DNA of 33,843 nt from Bacillota bacterium (GTDB lineage Bacteria; Bacillota; DTU065). Shown piece after piece: positions 1-6,734 of this stretch; position 1 is the first letter of the stretch; every line of letters begins with the position of its first letter. The translations under genes were made by a program, and so were the position numbers. The notes under the pieces are model-generated. The model was not told the origin of the DNA and searched no databases. It saw only the letters and a program-made list of their open reading frames with translations. The stretch covers positions 1 through 33,843 of the forward strand of contig JAHDNZ010000066.1 of assembly GCA_018435125.1 (NCBI GenBank), given 5' to 3'.

Positions 1-1
1 A

Positions 2-646
2 TTTATCATTGACATTGATGTTGACAGTATGAATGCTGTCGCTGATGAAATCACAGCTTTCGGCGGTAATGCGGTAGCGCATAAGGCCGATGTTTCAAAG
101 GAACATGAAGTATCGGATGCGGTCGCCCGCTGCGTTGAACTTTTCGACTCTATTGAATATGCCCACAACAACGCTGCAGTCATTATCAGCAAATCGACTG
201 TGAACTGCACCGAAGATATTTGGAACGCTACAATGAACACAAATTTGAAAGGCTATTGGCTCTGTATGAAGCATGAAATTTTACAAATGCAGAAGCAAGG
301 TCACGGAAATATCGTAAACACCTCTTCCATCAGCGGTCTTATCGGACGCGCCGGAGATATGCCGTACAATGTCAGTAAGTTCGGCATTATCGGCTTGACC
401 AAAACTGCCGCTTTGGAAAATGCTGACAAAAATATCCGTATCAACTGCGTTTGCCCCGGAGCGATACAAACGCGGGAATGGAACGACCGTGTTCTTAAAA
501 AGTTAGGTGGATTGCATCCCATGAACCGGATCGGACAGCCGGAGGAAGTGGCAAACGCCGTTATGTGGTTGTGTTCAGATAATTCTTCTTTTATCACAGG
601 ACACAGCTTGGTTATCGACGGTGGCCGGATTGCGGGAGAGTGGTAA
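2..646 (+). CDS. SDR family oxidoreductase, 5' end cut by the window
   Basis: NAD(P)-dependent short-chain dehydrogenase/reductase, cytosolic. The reading frame is open from base 2, so the gene starts before the window; the first glycine-rich nucleotide-binding strand is missing. Visible SDR signatures are the acidic residues after strand beta-2 (IIDIDVDS), the D of KADVS, an NNAA version of the NNAG motif, the catalytic serine region NTSSISG, the YNVSK active-site Tyr/Lys pair, the PGAIQT loop and the C-terminal SSFITGHSLVIDGG. The first in-frame ATG is at 29, but homology clearly extends upstream of it. The substrate cannot be read from sequence. A decayed sugar-isomerase-like gene follows, so a sugar or polyol catabolic operon is a reasonable guess. 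Family assignment is firm; substrate is unknown. Confidence 0.93.
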   Translation, partial: FIIDIDVDSMNAVADEITAFGGNAVAHKADVSKEHEVSDAVARCVELFDSIEYAHNNAAVIISKSTVNCTEDIWNATMNTNLKGYWLCMKHEILQMQKQGHGNIVNTSSISGLIGRAGDMPYNVSKFGIIGLTKTAALENADKNIRINCVCPGAIQTREWNDRVLKKLGGLHPMNRIGQPEEVANAVMWLCSDNSSFITGHSLVIDGGRIAGEW

Positions 647-867
647 TGAGGAATGAAAATTATAGTTTTTAAACTTTTTGATTTAGAATTGGTAGGTTGC
701 CAATGGGTTCATCCACACTGGGACAAAGAATTTTGAACGTCGGCCGTTTACGGTGGGATATAAGGAGCGGAGCATATGAGTAGACGGTAGACGGGTTATT
801 TCGCTCAGTAGAATGGATTAATAAAAGGGGTATGCTCTAAAGGGAGATTAATGATTGTCGCTGACCT

Positions 868-1175
868 TGGTGGCACTTTTTAGAATATGTGTTAAGCCAT
901 GTAGATTCCGCGCGAGCTGGATACTGTTATGACAGCGGATATCATAACTACCGAACCCCAAACGAGGATTTGTTGTCACGAATAGTTTACGCCAGATGGC
1001 TCTGCATCTGCATGACAACGACAGAAGCGCTTAGCATTGATTACCGTTTGGCGGTACGATTGATTGGTCGTTCGCTATGAAAAAAATAGTCCAAGCTGGT
1101 TATACAGGTGCAGTTGCACTAGATTCTGCAACTGGTAAGTTTTCCAGGGCGTTTTTGGCAAGAAATGAGCTGAGC
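868..1175 (+). pseudogene. Decayed sugar phosphate isomerase/epimerase-like TIM barrel (C-terminal part)
   Basis: Two overlapping frames together spell the C-terminal half of an AP-endonuclease-2/xylose-isomerase-like TIM-barrel protein. One frame gives SHVDSARAGYCYDSGYHNY followed by TPNEDLLSR, the family's conserved Cys-Tyr-Asp-x-Gly-His segment. From about 985 another frame gives MALHLHDND, then two in-frame stops where the family has a DQH-like segment, then LPFGGTIDW and AGYTGAVALD. The frame switch plus two nonsense codons show the gene is dead, and nothing of the N-terminal half was recognised between 647 and 868. The intact enzyme would act on sugars or sugar acids and would fit beside the SDR gene. 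A short open frame at 889-1080 is only part of this remnant. Confidence 0.7.
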
Positions 1176-1244
1176 AAAGGTCACTCTGTGAACTTTTTAT
1201 TTTTTGTGGGCCTATTATTTTTTTAAAATATTATCATACTCACA

Positions 1245-1273
1245 TTGACAAAACTTGATTTGATGCATATATT
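1245..1273 (+). promoter_or_regulatory. Sigma-A type promoter of the arsR-like gene
   Basis: TTGACA at 1245-1250 and TATATT at 1268-1273 are separated by exactly 17 bases. Transcription would start near 1280, next to the palindrome at 1282-1297. The TTG of the -35 box could be read as an upstream in-frame start codon, but it lies in the promoter. Confidence 0.72.
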
Positions 1274-1281
1274 TATAGCAT

Positions 1282-1297
1282 ATCAAATATTTTTGAT
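1282..1297. promoter_or_regulatory. ArsR-type operator, copy 1
   Basis: Perfect inverted repeat ATCAAA-TATT-TTTGAT, just downstream of the -10 box and ahead of the ribosome binding site of the ArsR-family gene. The same arms and spacing recur at 1662-1677 before the permease. The shared half-sites and placement support autoregulation by the ArsR protein. Binding is inferred, not shown. Confidence 0.68.
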
Positions 1298-1310
1298 GCG
1301 AGGTGATAAT

Positions 1311-1622
1311 TTGGAGACGGTTTATGAGGAACACGCAAAAGTTTTTAAAGCCTTTTGCGACGAAAAACGACTGCGAATACTTGAATTATTATGTAGCGGT
1401 GAAAAATGTGCTTGCGTATTATTGCAACAGATAGATTTGGGGCAGTCAGGGCTTTCCTACCATATGAAAATATTAGTCGAGTCGGGTATTGTGGAGAACC
1501 GACAGGAAGGTAAATGGACACATTACAAAATCAGCGAAAAAGGCAGCACTTATGCTATAGCTTTGCTAAAGGAGCTGACAACGCCAAACACAGTTATAGG
1601 AAAAAATAATTGCTGCAAATGA
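1311..1622 (+). CDS. ArsR/SmtB family metal(loid)-responsive repressor
   Basis: Small winged-helix repressor that releases DNA when it binds a metal or metalloid. I chose the TTG at 1311 because GAGGTGA (1299-1305) sits five bases upstream; the longer frame from 1245 would translate the promoter. The 103-residue product has the family order: helix with FCDEKRLRILELL, then EKCAC (Cys33 and Cys35, the position of the arsenic-sensing CxC of ArsR proteins), recognition helix QSGLSYHMKILVESGI and wing NRQEGKWTHYKI. The C-terminus ends Asn-Cys-Cys-Lys, giving further possible ligands. It is followed by a permease and a Cys-rich thioredoxin-like protein, a set often found in clostridia. Arsenic or antimony is the likeliest inducer, but the actual metal is unproven. 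Confidence 0.9.
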   Translation: METVYEEHAKVFKAFCDEKRLRILELLCSGEKCACVLLQQIDLGQSGLSYHMKILVESGIVENRQEGKWTHYKISEKGSTYAIALLKELTTPNTVIGKNNCCK

Positions 1623-1625
1623 TAA

Positions 1626-1647
1626 GGCCATCCATTTGATGGCTTTT
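1626..1647 (+). terminator. Short intrinsic terminator or attenuator after the arsR-like gene
   Basis: Stem GCCATC/GATGGC with a five-base loop, followed by TTTT. It is weak (6 bp, four T). It lies between the regulator and the second operator, so it may only reduce read-through into the permease. Confidence 0.45.
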
Positions 1648-1661
1648 AACAGGAAGAATAC

Positions 1662-1677
1662 ATCAAAAGATTTTGAT
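1662..1677. promoter_or_regulatory. ArsR-type operator, copy 2
   Basis: Perfect palindrome ATCAAAA-GA-TTTTGAT, sharing the ATCAAA/TTTGAT arms and 4-base spacing with the site at 1282-1297. It lies 33 bases before the permease start. No convincing -35/-10 pair overlaps it, so it may control a weak internal promoter or act as a roadblock. Confidence 0.65.
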
Positions 1678-1709
1678 ATGATTGTCCATTTTAGAAAGAG
1701 GGTTATCTG

Positions 1710-2723
1710 ATGCCAGTGTTAAAAGCAGTCTGGGATTTTTCACAAGACAATATCCTTGGCATGAAATGGCTGAATGATTTAATTGGAGGAGTGTTATCTT
1801 TTTTCGGGTTGGATACCTCCAGTCGCTGGATCGGGAGCATTCAGTTTTTCATTTATGATGTTATAAAAATTGTGGTTCTTTTATGCTTCCTGATCTTTAT
1901 TATCAGCTATATCCAAAGCTACTTCCCGCCGGAACGCAGCAAGAAGATATTAGGACGGTACCACGGTATCGTGGCGAACTCTGTTGCAGCCTTGCTTGGA
2001 ACGGTAACGCCGTTTTGTTCCTGCTCGTCCATTCCGTTATTTATAGGCTTTACATCCGCAGGTTTACCACTCGGAGTCACTTTTTCATTCTTGATTTCTT
2101 CGCCAATGGTAGACTTGGGTTCTCTTGTCCTGTTAATGAGCATATTTGGAGCAAAAGTCGCTATTTTATATGTAATATTCGGTTTGGCAATTGCTATAAT
2201 TGGTGGCACTCTAATCGAGAAAGCGCATATGGAAAAGCATGTTGAGAGCTTTATCTTGACGGCCGGAAGTGTTGATATTGAGTCACCGGATCTTACAAGA
2301 AAAGACCGGTTGATCTATGCAAAGGAACAAACGCTGTCTACATTTAAAAAGGTTTTCCCATACATCCTGATCGGTGTTGGTATAGGTGCCGTTATTCACA
2401 ACTGGATACCCGAGGAATGGGTGGTATCCCTGCTTGGAAGTCAAAACCCCTTCGGCGTAATCTTAGCGACACTCATAGGTGTGCCGATGTATGCTGATAT
2501 CTTTGGCACAATTCCGATTGCTGAAGCACTGCTCTTAAAAGGTGCAAAGCTGGGTACGGTGCTGTCTTTTATGATGGGTGTCACCACGCTGTCTTTGCCA
2601 TCTATTATAATGCTTCGCAAGGCAGTTAAGCCAAAGCTGCTGGCGCTGTTTATTGCCATATGTACGATGGGAATAATTATTGTCGGATATCTATTTAATA
2701 CTTTACAGCCACTTATTATTTAG
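1710..2723 (+). CDS. COG0701/UPF0718 family permease (ArsP-like)
   Basis: Integral membrane permease of 337 residues, probably exporting a metalloid or organo-metalloid. It has about eight to ten hydrophobic segments. The family hallmark TPFCSCSSIPLF (Cys103 and Cys105) is followed by GFTSAGLPLGV and FLISSPMVDLGS; a second half holds GVPMYADIFGTIPIAEALL and a matching hydrophobic repeat. Some family members are proven organoarsenical efflux pumps (ArsP); others have no known substrate. Start ATG 1710 follows AGAGGG. The upstream ArsR gene, the matching operators and the downstream Cys-rich thioredoxin-like protein support metal(loid) resistance. The substrate remains inference. Confidence 0.88.
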   Translation: MPVLKAVWDFSQDNILGMKWLNDLIGGVLSFFGLDTSSRWIGSIQFFIYDVIKIVVLLCFLIFIISYIQSYFPPERSKKILGRYHGIVANSVAALLGTVTPFCSCSSIPLFIGFTSAGLPLGVTFSFLISSPMVDLGSLVLLMSIFGAKVAILYVIFGLAIAIIGGTLIEKAHMEKHVESFILTAGSVDIESPDLTRKDRLIYAKEQTLSTFKKVFPYILIGVGIGAVIHNWIPEEWVVSLLGSQNPFGVILATLIGVPMYADIFGTIPIAEALLLKGAKLGTVLSFMMGVTTLSLPSIIMLRKAVKPKLLALFIAICTMGIIIVGYLFNTLQPLII

Positions 2724-2998
2724 GAATGGCGAAGACCTGGTTTTCTGCTATTTATTAGCTGACTCGTATAGAGTACGGCACCTTGGTTGTGAAGTGGGTT
2801 TTCGGTAGCGTATACGTTGATGGCTTGCCCTTGAGGTGGTAGTAATTGCCCGAAAACTTGAAAAACTTCTTCAGTAGCAAGAAAAATAAATGTGTTTGCA
2901 GAGGTAACTTCTGCTGTTGGAGCAAAAGCTCTTTGAACCAGCTGGTTGGATTTAATATGTTTTATCTGGGATTCTAAAAACGAGAGGAGATATTTATT

Positions 2999-3355
2999 AT
3001 GGCACTGTTTGGAAAGAAAAATAAAAAGCCTCACAAAACCAACTCCTGTTGCTGTGGAGGTAGCTGCGATGCTGAAAGTATGGTAAAGGCAGAAGAAGCG
3101 AAAACCGAAGGCGCAAGTGTGAAAGTTCTTGGAAGCGGTTGCGCAAAATGCAATCAGCTTGAAGCGGCGGCAAAAGCGGCACTTGAACAATTGGGCATGG
3201 ACGTAACGATCGATCATGTGACCGATTTTGCTCAAATCGCAGCTTACGGTGTGATGACTACTCCTGCCCTTGTTGTAGACGGAAAAGTCGTCTCTTACGG
3301 CAAGGTTCTTAAAACTGATGAGGTTGTGAAAATATTAAAAGAAGTTAGAGGATAA
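2999..3355 (+). CDS. Thioredoxin-fold small redox protein with Cys-rich N-terminus
   Basis: A 118-residue thioredoxin-like protein of the redox-active disulfide protein 2 type. Residues 1-40 form a charged leader holding a Cys cluster (Cys17-19, Cys23 in CCCGGSC). The thioredoxin fold follows: VKVLGSGCAKC with active-site Cys48 and Cys51, LEAAAKAALEQLG, and the cis-proline loop TTPALVVDGKVVSYG (Pro89). GAGAGGAG precedes the ATG. Genes like this regularly accompany COG0701 permeases and ArsR regulators, and the protein may reduce or pass on a thiol-bound metal at the membrane. The N-terminal cluster is suggestive of metal binding, but that is inference. A 275-bp gap separates it from the permease, unusually wide for this pair. 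Confidence 0.88.
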   Translation: MALFGKKNKKPHKTNSCCCGGSCDAESMVKAEEAKTEGASVKVLGSGCAKCNQLEAAAKAALEQLGMDVTIDHVTDFAQIAAYGVMTTPALVVDGKVVSYGKVLKTDEVVKILKEVRG

Positions 3356-3359
3356 GTAT

Positions 3360-3482
3360 ATGGAAAAAAAAGCAAATGAGGAAGCAACTCAGCGAGAAGC
3401 CACTTCTTTAATAGATATCTTTAGTTCAGCTTACTCCATTGACCGCCCCTTAACCGTTTATTACTCATGGGTGAGCATTTAA
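3360..3482 (+). CDS. Short orphan ORF of 40 residues, doubtful
   Basis: An open frame starts with ATG five bases after the thioredoxin-like gene and encodes 40 residues rich in Glu, Ala and Thr at the start. No convincing ribosome binding site lies in the short gap, and no family is recognised. It could be the truncated start of a longer lost gene, since the next 300 bases hold another gene remnant. Confidence 0.2.
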   Translation: MEKKANEEATQREATSLIDIFSSAYSIDRPLTVYYSWVSI

Positions 3483-3511
3483 GCGGTATTTGCGTAAAAA
3501 AATAAGCTTAG

Positions 3512-3783
3512 GAAGCAAAAAAAGAGAATCAAACCGCTCAGTTTGCTTCCTATTTGCTTATGCCACCTAAAGACACTTTCCGAAAATGATAAAGAGCGTA
3601 AAAAAGTCAGATTCAAACAAACTGTCAGTAAAGGATGTCGTGCATTGTAAGCATCATTTTGGTGTAAGCAGACAGACAATGGTAATATTATTCCAAAGCC
3701 TGTGTACAACAAGTTGTCTTATCCCGGAATCGGAATATTTAAAAGCTTATTGCAATCCGAGATTCGATGTGATAGTATTGTAA
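3512..3783 (+). pseudogene. ImmA/IrrE metallopeptidase remnant
   Basis: Two frames spell the end of an ImmA/IrrE-family peptidase. From 3512 the first reads ENQTAQFASYLLMPPKDTF, the family's conserved segment after the zinc site, and ends at a TGA. From 3586 the next frame continues with LSVKDVVHCKHHFGVSRQTMVI, the usual helix with VSRQAMxIRL, then a degenerate tail. The HExxH zinc motif is absent upstream. In intact form such enzymes cleave an Xre-type repressor in mobile elements or toxin-antitoxin modules, so this may be the scar of a lost element. The TetR promoter lies over its last bases. Confidence 0.62.
3750..3778 (+). promoter_or_regulatory. Promoter of the TetR-family gene
   Basis: TTGCAA at 3750-3755 and TAGTAT at 3773-3778 with a 17-base spacer. 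The expected start point falls on the palindrome at 3781-3792, as expected for autorepression. Confidence 0.6.
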
Positions 3784-3792
3784 CGAACGTTA
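3781..3792. promoter_or_regulatory. TetR operator, copy 1
   Basis: Palindrome TAACG-AA-CGTTA directly after the -10 box and 18 bases before the TetR start codon. The same core recurs at 4427-4440. Binding is inferred from the match and the positions. Confidence 0.72.
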
Positions 3793-3809
3793 GATAGAGA
3801 GGTGTTGGT

Positions 3810-4370
3810 ATGGCAGAAAAGGATATGAGAGAAAGAATCAAAGAAGTAGCAGTAGAACATTTTAACATTAATGGTTACCATGGAACAACGATCCGCAACA
3901 TAGCAAAAGACGTAGATTGCTCCTTGCCAATGATTTATTACTATTACCATAATAAAAAAGATCTGTTTGATGAGATCATAAAAAAGGAATTTTTCGAACT
4001 GTTAAAAAGGCAGGTATCACTCTTGAGGACAGATAACATCATAGAGCTTTATACAAAGTTTGTGAATGATTTAAATTTCTTGAGCGACTATGATAAAAAG
4101 GTTTATCGCCTTGGAATCAAAGTTTATCTGTCCTTTGATGGCGATGAGGAACTGATGGAGATCATGGATGAGTGGGAAAAGACTATACTTCCAAGGCATT
4201 ATCAGATATTAAAATCACATTTAAAGAACGTAGACAATGATATTGCAGTTATACGAACATTAATACATTTATTGGAAACATTGATAGAAAGTATTGTCGT
4301 CAAAAACAGGTATCTACCTGAAGAAGAAATCCGGGAAGAGATTTCGATCGTTCTTCGTGGGTGTGAATAA
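3810..4370 (+). CDS. TetR/AcrR family transcriptional regulator
   Basis: A 186-residue one-component repressor. Residues 1-50 carry the TetR DNA-binding domain: RIKEVAVEHFNINGYHGTTIRNIAKDVDCSLPMIYYYYHNKKDLFDEII, with the typical G-(F/Y)-x-x-T-x-I turn and YYYYHNKKDLF after the recognition helix. The remaining 130 residues form an all-helical ligand domain with no recognised subfamily. AGAGAGGTG precedes the ATG. Matching palindromes sit at its own promoter and at the promoter of the next gene, so it probably represses itself and the ATC-hydrolase-like gene. The ligand is unknown. Confidence 0.92.
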   Translation: MAEKDMRERIKEVAVEHFNINGYHGTTIRNIAKDVDCSLPMIYYYYHNKKDLFDEIIKKEFFELLKRQVSLLRTDNIIELYTKFVNDLNFLSDYDKKVYRLGIKVYLSFDGDEELMEIMDEWEKTILPRHYQILKSHLKNVDNDIAVIRTLIHLLETLIESIVVKNRYLPEEEIREEISIVLRGCE

Positions 4371-4414
4371 TTGCTATCTGCAGGTGGAGATTTAATTTAA
4401 ACTGTTATGATTGT

Positions 4415-4443
4415 TTTTCATAGTGGCTAACGAACGTTAGAAT
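4415..4443 (+). promoter_or_regulatory. Promoter with embedded TetR operator, copy 2
   Basis: A candidate promoter, TTTTCA (4415-4420), 17 bases, TAGAAT (4438-4443), has the palindrome CTAACG-AA-CGTTAG at 4427-4440 in its spacer and -10 box. The palindrome extends the core found before the TetR gene by one base pair on each side. The -35 box is poor, but the operator match is exact over 12 bases. Confidence 0.68.
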
Positions 4444-4470
4444 AAATAACATATTAGGAGAGAAGAAAAA

Positions 4471-4920
4471 ATGGATATTGAGAAGAGATTGGCCTTATTA
4501 CAAAATACCTATGCGGCATCTATAGCAGAGACTGTAAACACTTATGATAAGTTACAGGTGCTTGAAACAATCGTAGAGAGAAGAAAAGAGAGGCAAGCAC
4601 AGACAGCAACCTTTTTGAATCAACAACTTGGCATTGAAATCGTTGAGGATGTTTTTGGTAAGCTTTCAGAAATTTATGGGTGTGCTAACTGGTCTGTGGA
4701 AAAAAAAGACGATGGCTATATCGCTACGGCAATATCGTGTAAGTTATGTGCGCTAGCTAAGAAAATGGGAGGAGCAAATCCTTGTAATGGATGGTGCTTA
4801 GATCCTATGTTTGCTATGATCACTGCCATAGAAAAAACCGATGTTGAAAGCATAGTTGTTGAAAGCACTTTAATGGCCGGAGATTGTTGTAAAGTGCTTG
4901 TAAATACCCATATAGAATAA
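4471..4920 (+). CDS. ATC-hydrolase-like Cys-rich protein (PF14196 type)
   Basis: A 149-residue cytosolic protein resembling the family named after L-2-amino-thiazoline-4-carboxylate hydrolase. The N-terminal half is helical (RLALLQNTYAASIAETVNTY). The C-terminal half has the conserved cysteines: Cys90-x-x-Cys93 in SCKLCALAKKMGG, Cys105 and Cys109 in NPCNGWCLDP, and Cys139-Cys140 in MAGDCCKV. AGGAGA precedes the ATG. The gene is preceded by a TetR operator shared with the TetR gene, so it is probably induced by that regulator's ligand. Most family members in clostridia have no proven reaction, and the six cysteines may bind a metal instead. Family call is moderate; substrate unknown. Confidence 0.68.
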   Translation: MDIEKRLALLQNTYAASIAETVNTYDKLQVLETIVERRKERQAQTATFLNQQLGIEIVEDVFGKLSEIYGCANWSVEKKDDGYIATAISCKLCALAKKMGGANPCNGWCLDPMFAMITAIEKTDVESIVVESTLMAGDCCKVLVNTHIE

Positions 4921-5100
4921 AAGATGTTACTAAAATACCATCGACATATGGAAAATGAGAGAGAAATGTATTTATTTTATTATGAAAATGAGAAACTCAA
5001 CAAAATCTTAGTTATGGTATAAGGGTTTTTTGTTTAGGCGAGAGAGTAAAAAAGAGTATATGAAGTCTTTATTAAAGAGGCCTTGAGGAGTTGGTTGAAA

Positions 5101-5841
5101 ATGGAAAAGAAACAAGCCGATCAGAAAAAAATATTGTTATATGGAATTATGATTTTTCTGCTCCTTATTTTTCAAGAAGTTCTAGGCAAGGTGGGGAGAA
5201 GCGTCGCTGATTTACTCTCCTATGAGAGAGTTGATCCCTATAAAGCCTTTGCATGGGTTTCTGTTCACCATATCACTATGATGCTAATTACCCTTGCTGT
5301 AATTATGGTACTAAGCAAGCTGTTGAAAGTTGATTTTGGTTTTAGCCTTGGTGACAAGAAAACAGGGACCAAATATGTAGTTATGTATACGGCCATATTT
5401 ACAGGGGTTACCCTTGTTTTACATATACTTATGCTGATCAATAACAGGCTACCAGTATATGACTTCCCCCTAAACAAAAAGAATATTCTTGGCACGCTTG
5501 GCTTTCAATTGTTCTTAAGCGGGCCTGCTGAAGAGATTCTGTATCGAGCGCTCCCCATAACAATACTTGTGCATGTACTGGGAAAGAGTGTCAAAGTAAA
5601 GTGGGGAATTACATTAGAAACAATCATTGCCTCATTATTATTTGCCATGGCACATATGAAATGGTCTTTATTCCCGTTAACATTTGAAGCGGATTACTTC
5701 AGGTTGTTTTATGCTTTTGTGTTAGGCATTATCCAGGGCAAAGCTTACCAAGATAGTCGTAGTATTTTGTATCCGATGTTTATGCACAGTATCAGTAATG
5801 TGTTAATGGTTGGAATAGGGTATCTGTTTCTTTTACTATAA
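5101..5841 (+). CDS. CPBP family intramembrane metalloprotease (CAAX protease/Abi-like)
   Basis: Membrane protease of 246 residues with about seven to eight hydrophobic segments. The family motifs are present: GPAEEILYRALPI (Glu144, Glu145, Arg149), FAMAHMKW (His185) and FMHSISN (His229, Asn233). ATG 5101 was chosen because TGAGGAG (5084-5090) lies ten bases upstream; TTG codons at 5083 or 5095 are possible but less likely. CPBP proteins cleave within the membrane and serve in prenyl-protein processing, bacteriocin maturation or immunity, or signalling. No bacteriocin gene is visible beside it. It may be co-transcribed with the TetR-controlled gene upstream. Confidence 0.87.
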   Translation: MEKKQADQKKILLYGIMIFLLLIFQEVLGKVGRSVADLLSYERVDPYKAFAWVSVHHITMMLITLAVIMVLSKLLKVDFGFSLGDKKTGTKYVVMYTAIFTGVTLVLHILMLINNRLPVYDFPLNKKNILGTLGFQLFLSGPAEEILYRALPITILVHVLGKSVKVKWGITLETIIASLLFAMAHMKWSLFPLTFEADYFRLFYAFVLGIIQGKAYQDSRSILYPMFMHSISNVLMVGIGYLFLLL

Positions 5842-5959
5842 GACAGGCACATTAACAGCGTTTTTGAATCTAGCTTGTGGTAATAATAGTTGTTGATAAT
5901 TAATAAGGGTCAAGTTATGAATTCTCTTTTTCCTAGGACTCGCCGATAGGTGGCCAGTG

Positions 5960-6542
5960 ATGAGTCTCAAAAGGCGGAAGCAAATACTGGAAAAACAAGG
6001 GAAGATAGGAGATAAAAACGACGAGCATCAAAACGATTAAGCAGCAATATATTGCTGCTTACTTCAGCAGGGCTATCAGCCTCAACATATTATATTTGCT
6101 GGAGATTCTGTGGGAGGGGGGTATTAAGTCTGGTACGCTTCTAAAGCTTAAGGATGATAACATTCCACTACCAGCTGCTTGTGTGGCATTTTCCCCCTAT
6201 CTTGACATGACAATGTCGGGGCAAACGCATCGAACTCGTGCCAAAGTTGATCCTTATACACCCAAAGGCATTACCGAAACTTATTTTGATTATTATGTGA
6301 GCGATGGTGATCCAAAACACCCTTATACTTCACCTCTTTTTGGTAATCTTGAAGGTTTGCCACCAATCATGATTCAGGTTGGCAATAACGAAACTTTGCG
6401 TGATGATTCTATTATGTTTGCTAAAAAAGCGAAAGAGGCAGGAGTAAAAGTGGAGATAAAGGTTTGGGAGGGGATGTTTTATTGCTTCCCTTTGCTCGCC
6501 CCAATGTTCCAGGACGCGACTGAAGCACTTTATGAAGTATGA
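5960..6542 (+). pseudogene. Alpha/beta-hydrolase fold-3 (HSL-type) esterase pseudogene
   Basis: The C-terminal half of a hormone-sensitive-lipase-like esterase is readable across two frames. From 6041 one frame reads GYQPQHIIFAGDSVGGG, the nucleophile elbow, then hits a stop. After a run of six G (6116-6121) the other frame continues KLKDDNIPLPAACVAFSPYLD and then LPPIMIQVGNNETLRDDS, which holds the catalytic Asp. Five G would restore the frame. The expected catalytic His (GMxH) is Tyr in GMFYCF. The HGGG oxyanion-hole segment is absent; a short frame from 5960 (MSLKRRKQILEKQGK) may be a residual N-terminus. A frameshift, a lost His and a missing front half make this a true pseudogene. Confidence 0.78.
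6038..6061. repeat. 24-bp perfect palindrome
   Basis: TAAGCAGCAAT, AT, ATTGCTGCTTA reads identically on both strands. It lies at the junction where recognisable esterase homology begins. It has no T-run, so it is not a standard terminator. It could be an operator, a short mobile repeat or a chance fold-back made by the deletion. Confidence 0.75.
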
Positions 6543-6734
6543 TAGTTTTCTGGTAAAAATTAAATATTTTTTCAACAAATTTAGGCTTGCATCTGAAATG
6601 CTAAACCAGCTGTATAAAAACGAGTTACAAATAACGATTAATATAATACTGCAAGGTCTACCGCCATAAGATATTAAGAAATACAATATCCACCATACCT
6701 CATATATGCTAGAAAGGGAAAGGAATTAAAAAAA

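Noticed and set aside
889-1080. A 63-residue open frame as a stand-alone gene
   Set aside because: Its readable half joins to another frame as a broken sugar isomerase-like gene.
1245-1310. Upstream TTG start for the ArsR-family gene
   Set aside because: The TTG is the first half of a TTGACA -35 box with a matching -10 box 17 bases later; the ribosome binding site points to TTG 1311.
2720-3235. A 171-residue minus-strand ORF
   Set aside because: Its front half is antisense to the thioredoxin-like gene, whose CxxC and ribosome binding site are clear; only the tail is kept as an open question.
5842-6037. An intact esterase start
   Set aside because: No HGGG motif or lid region is readable; only a short charged frame from 5960 is present.
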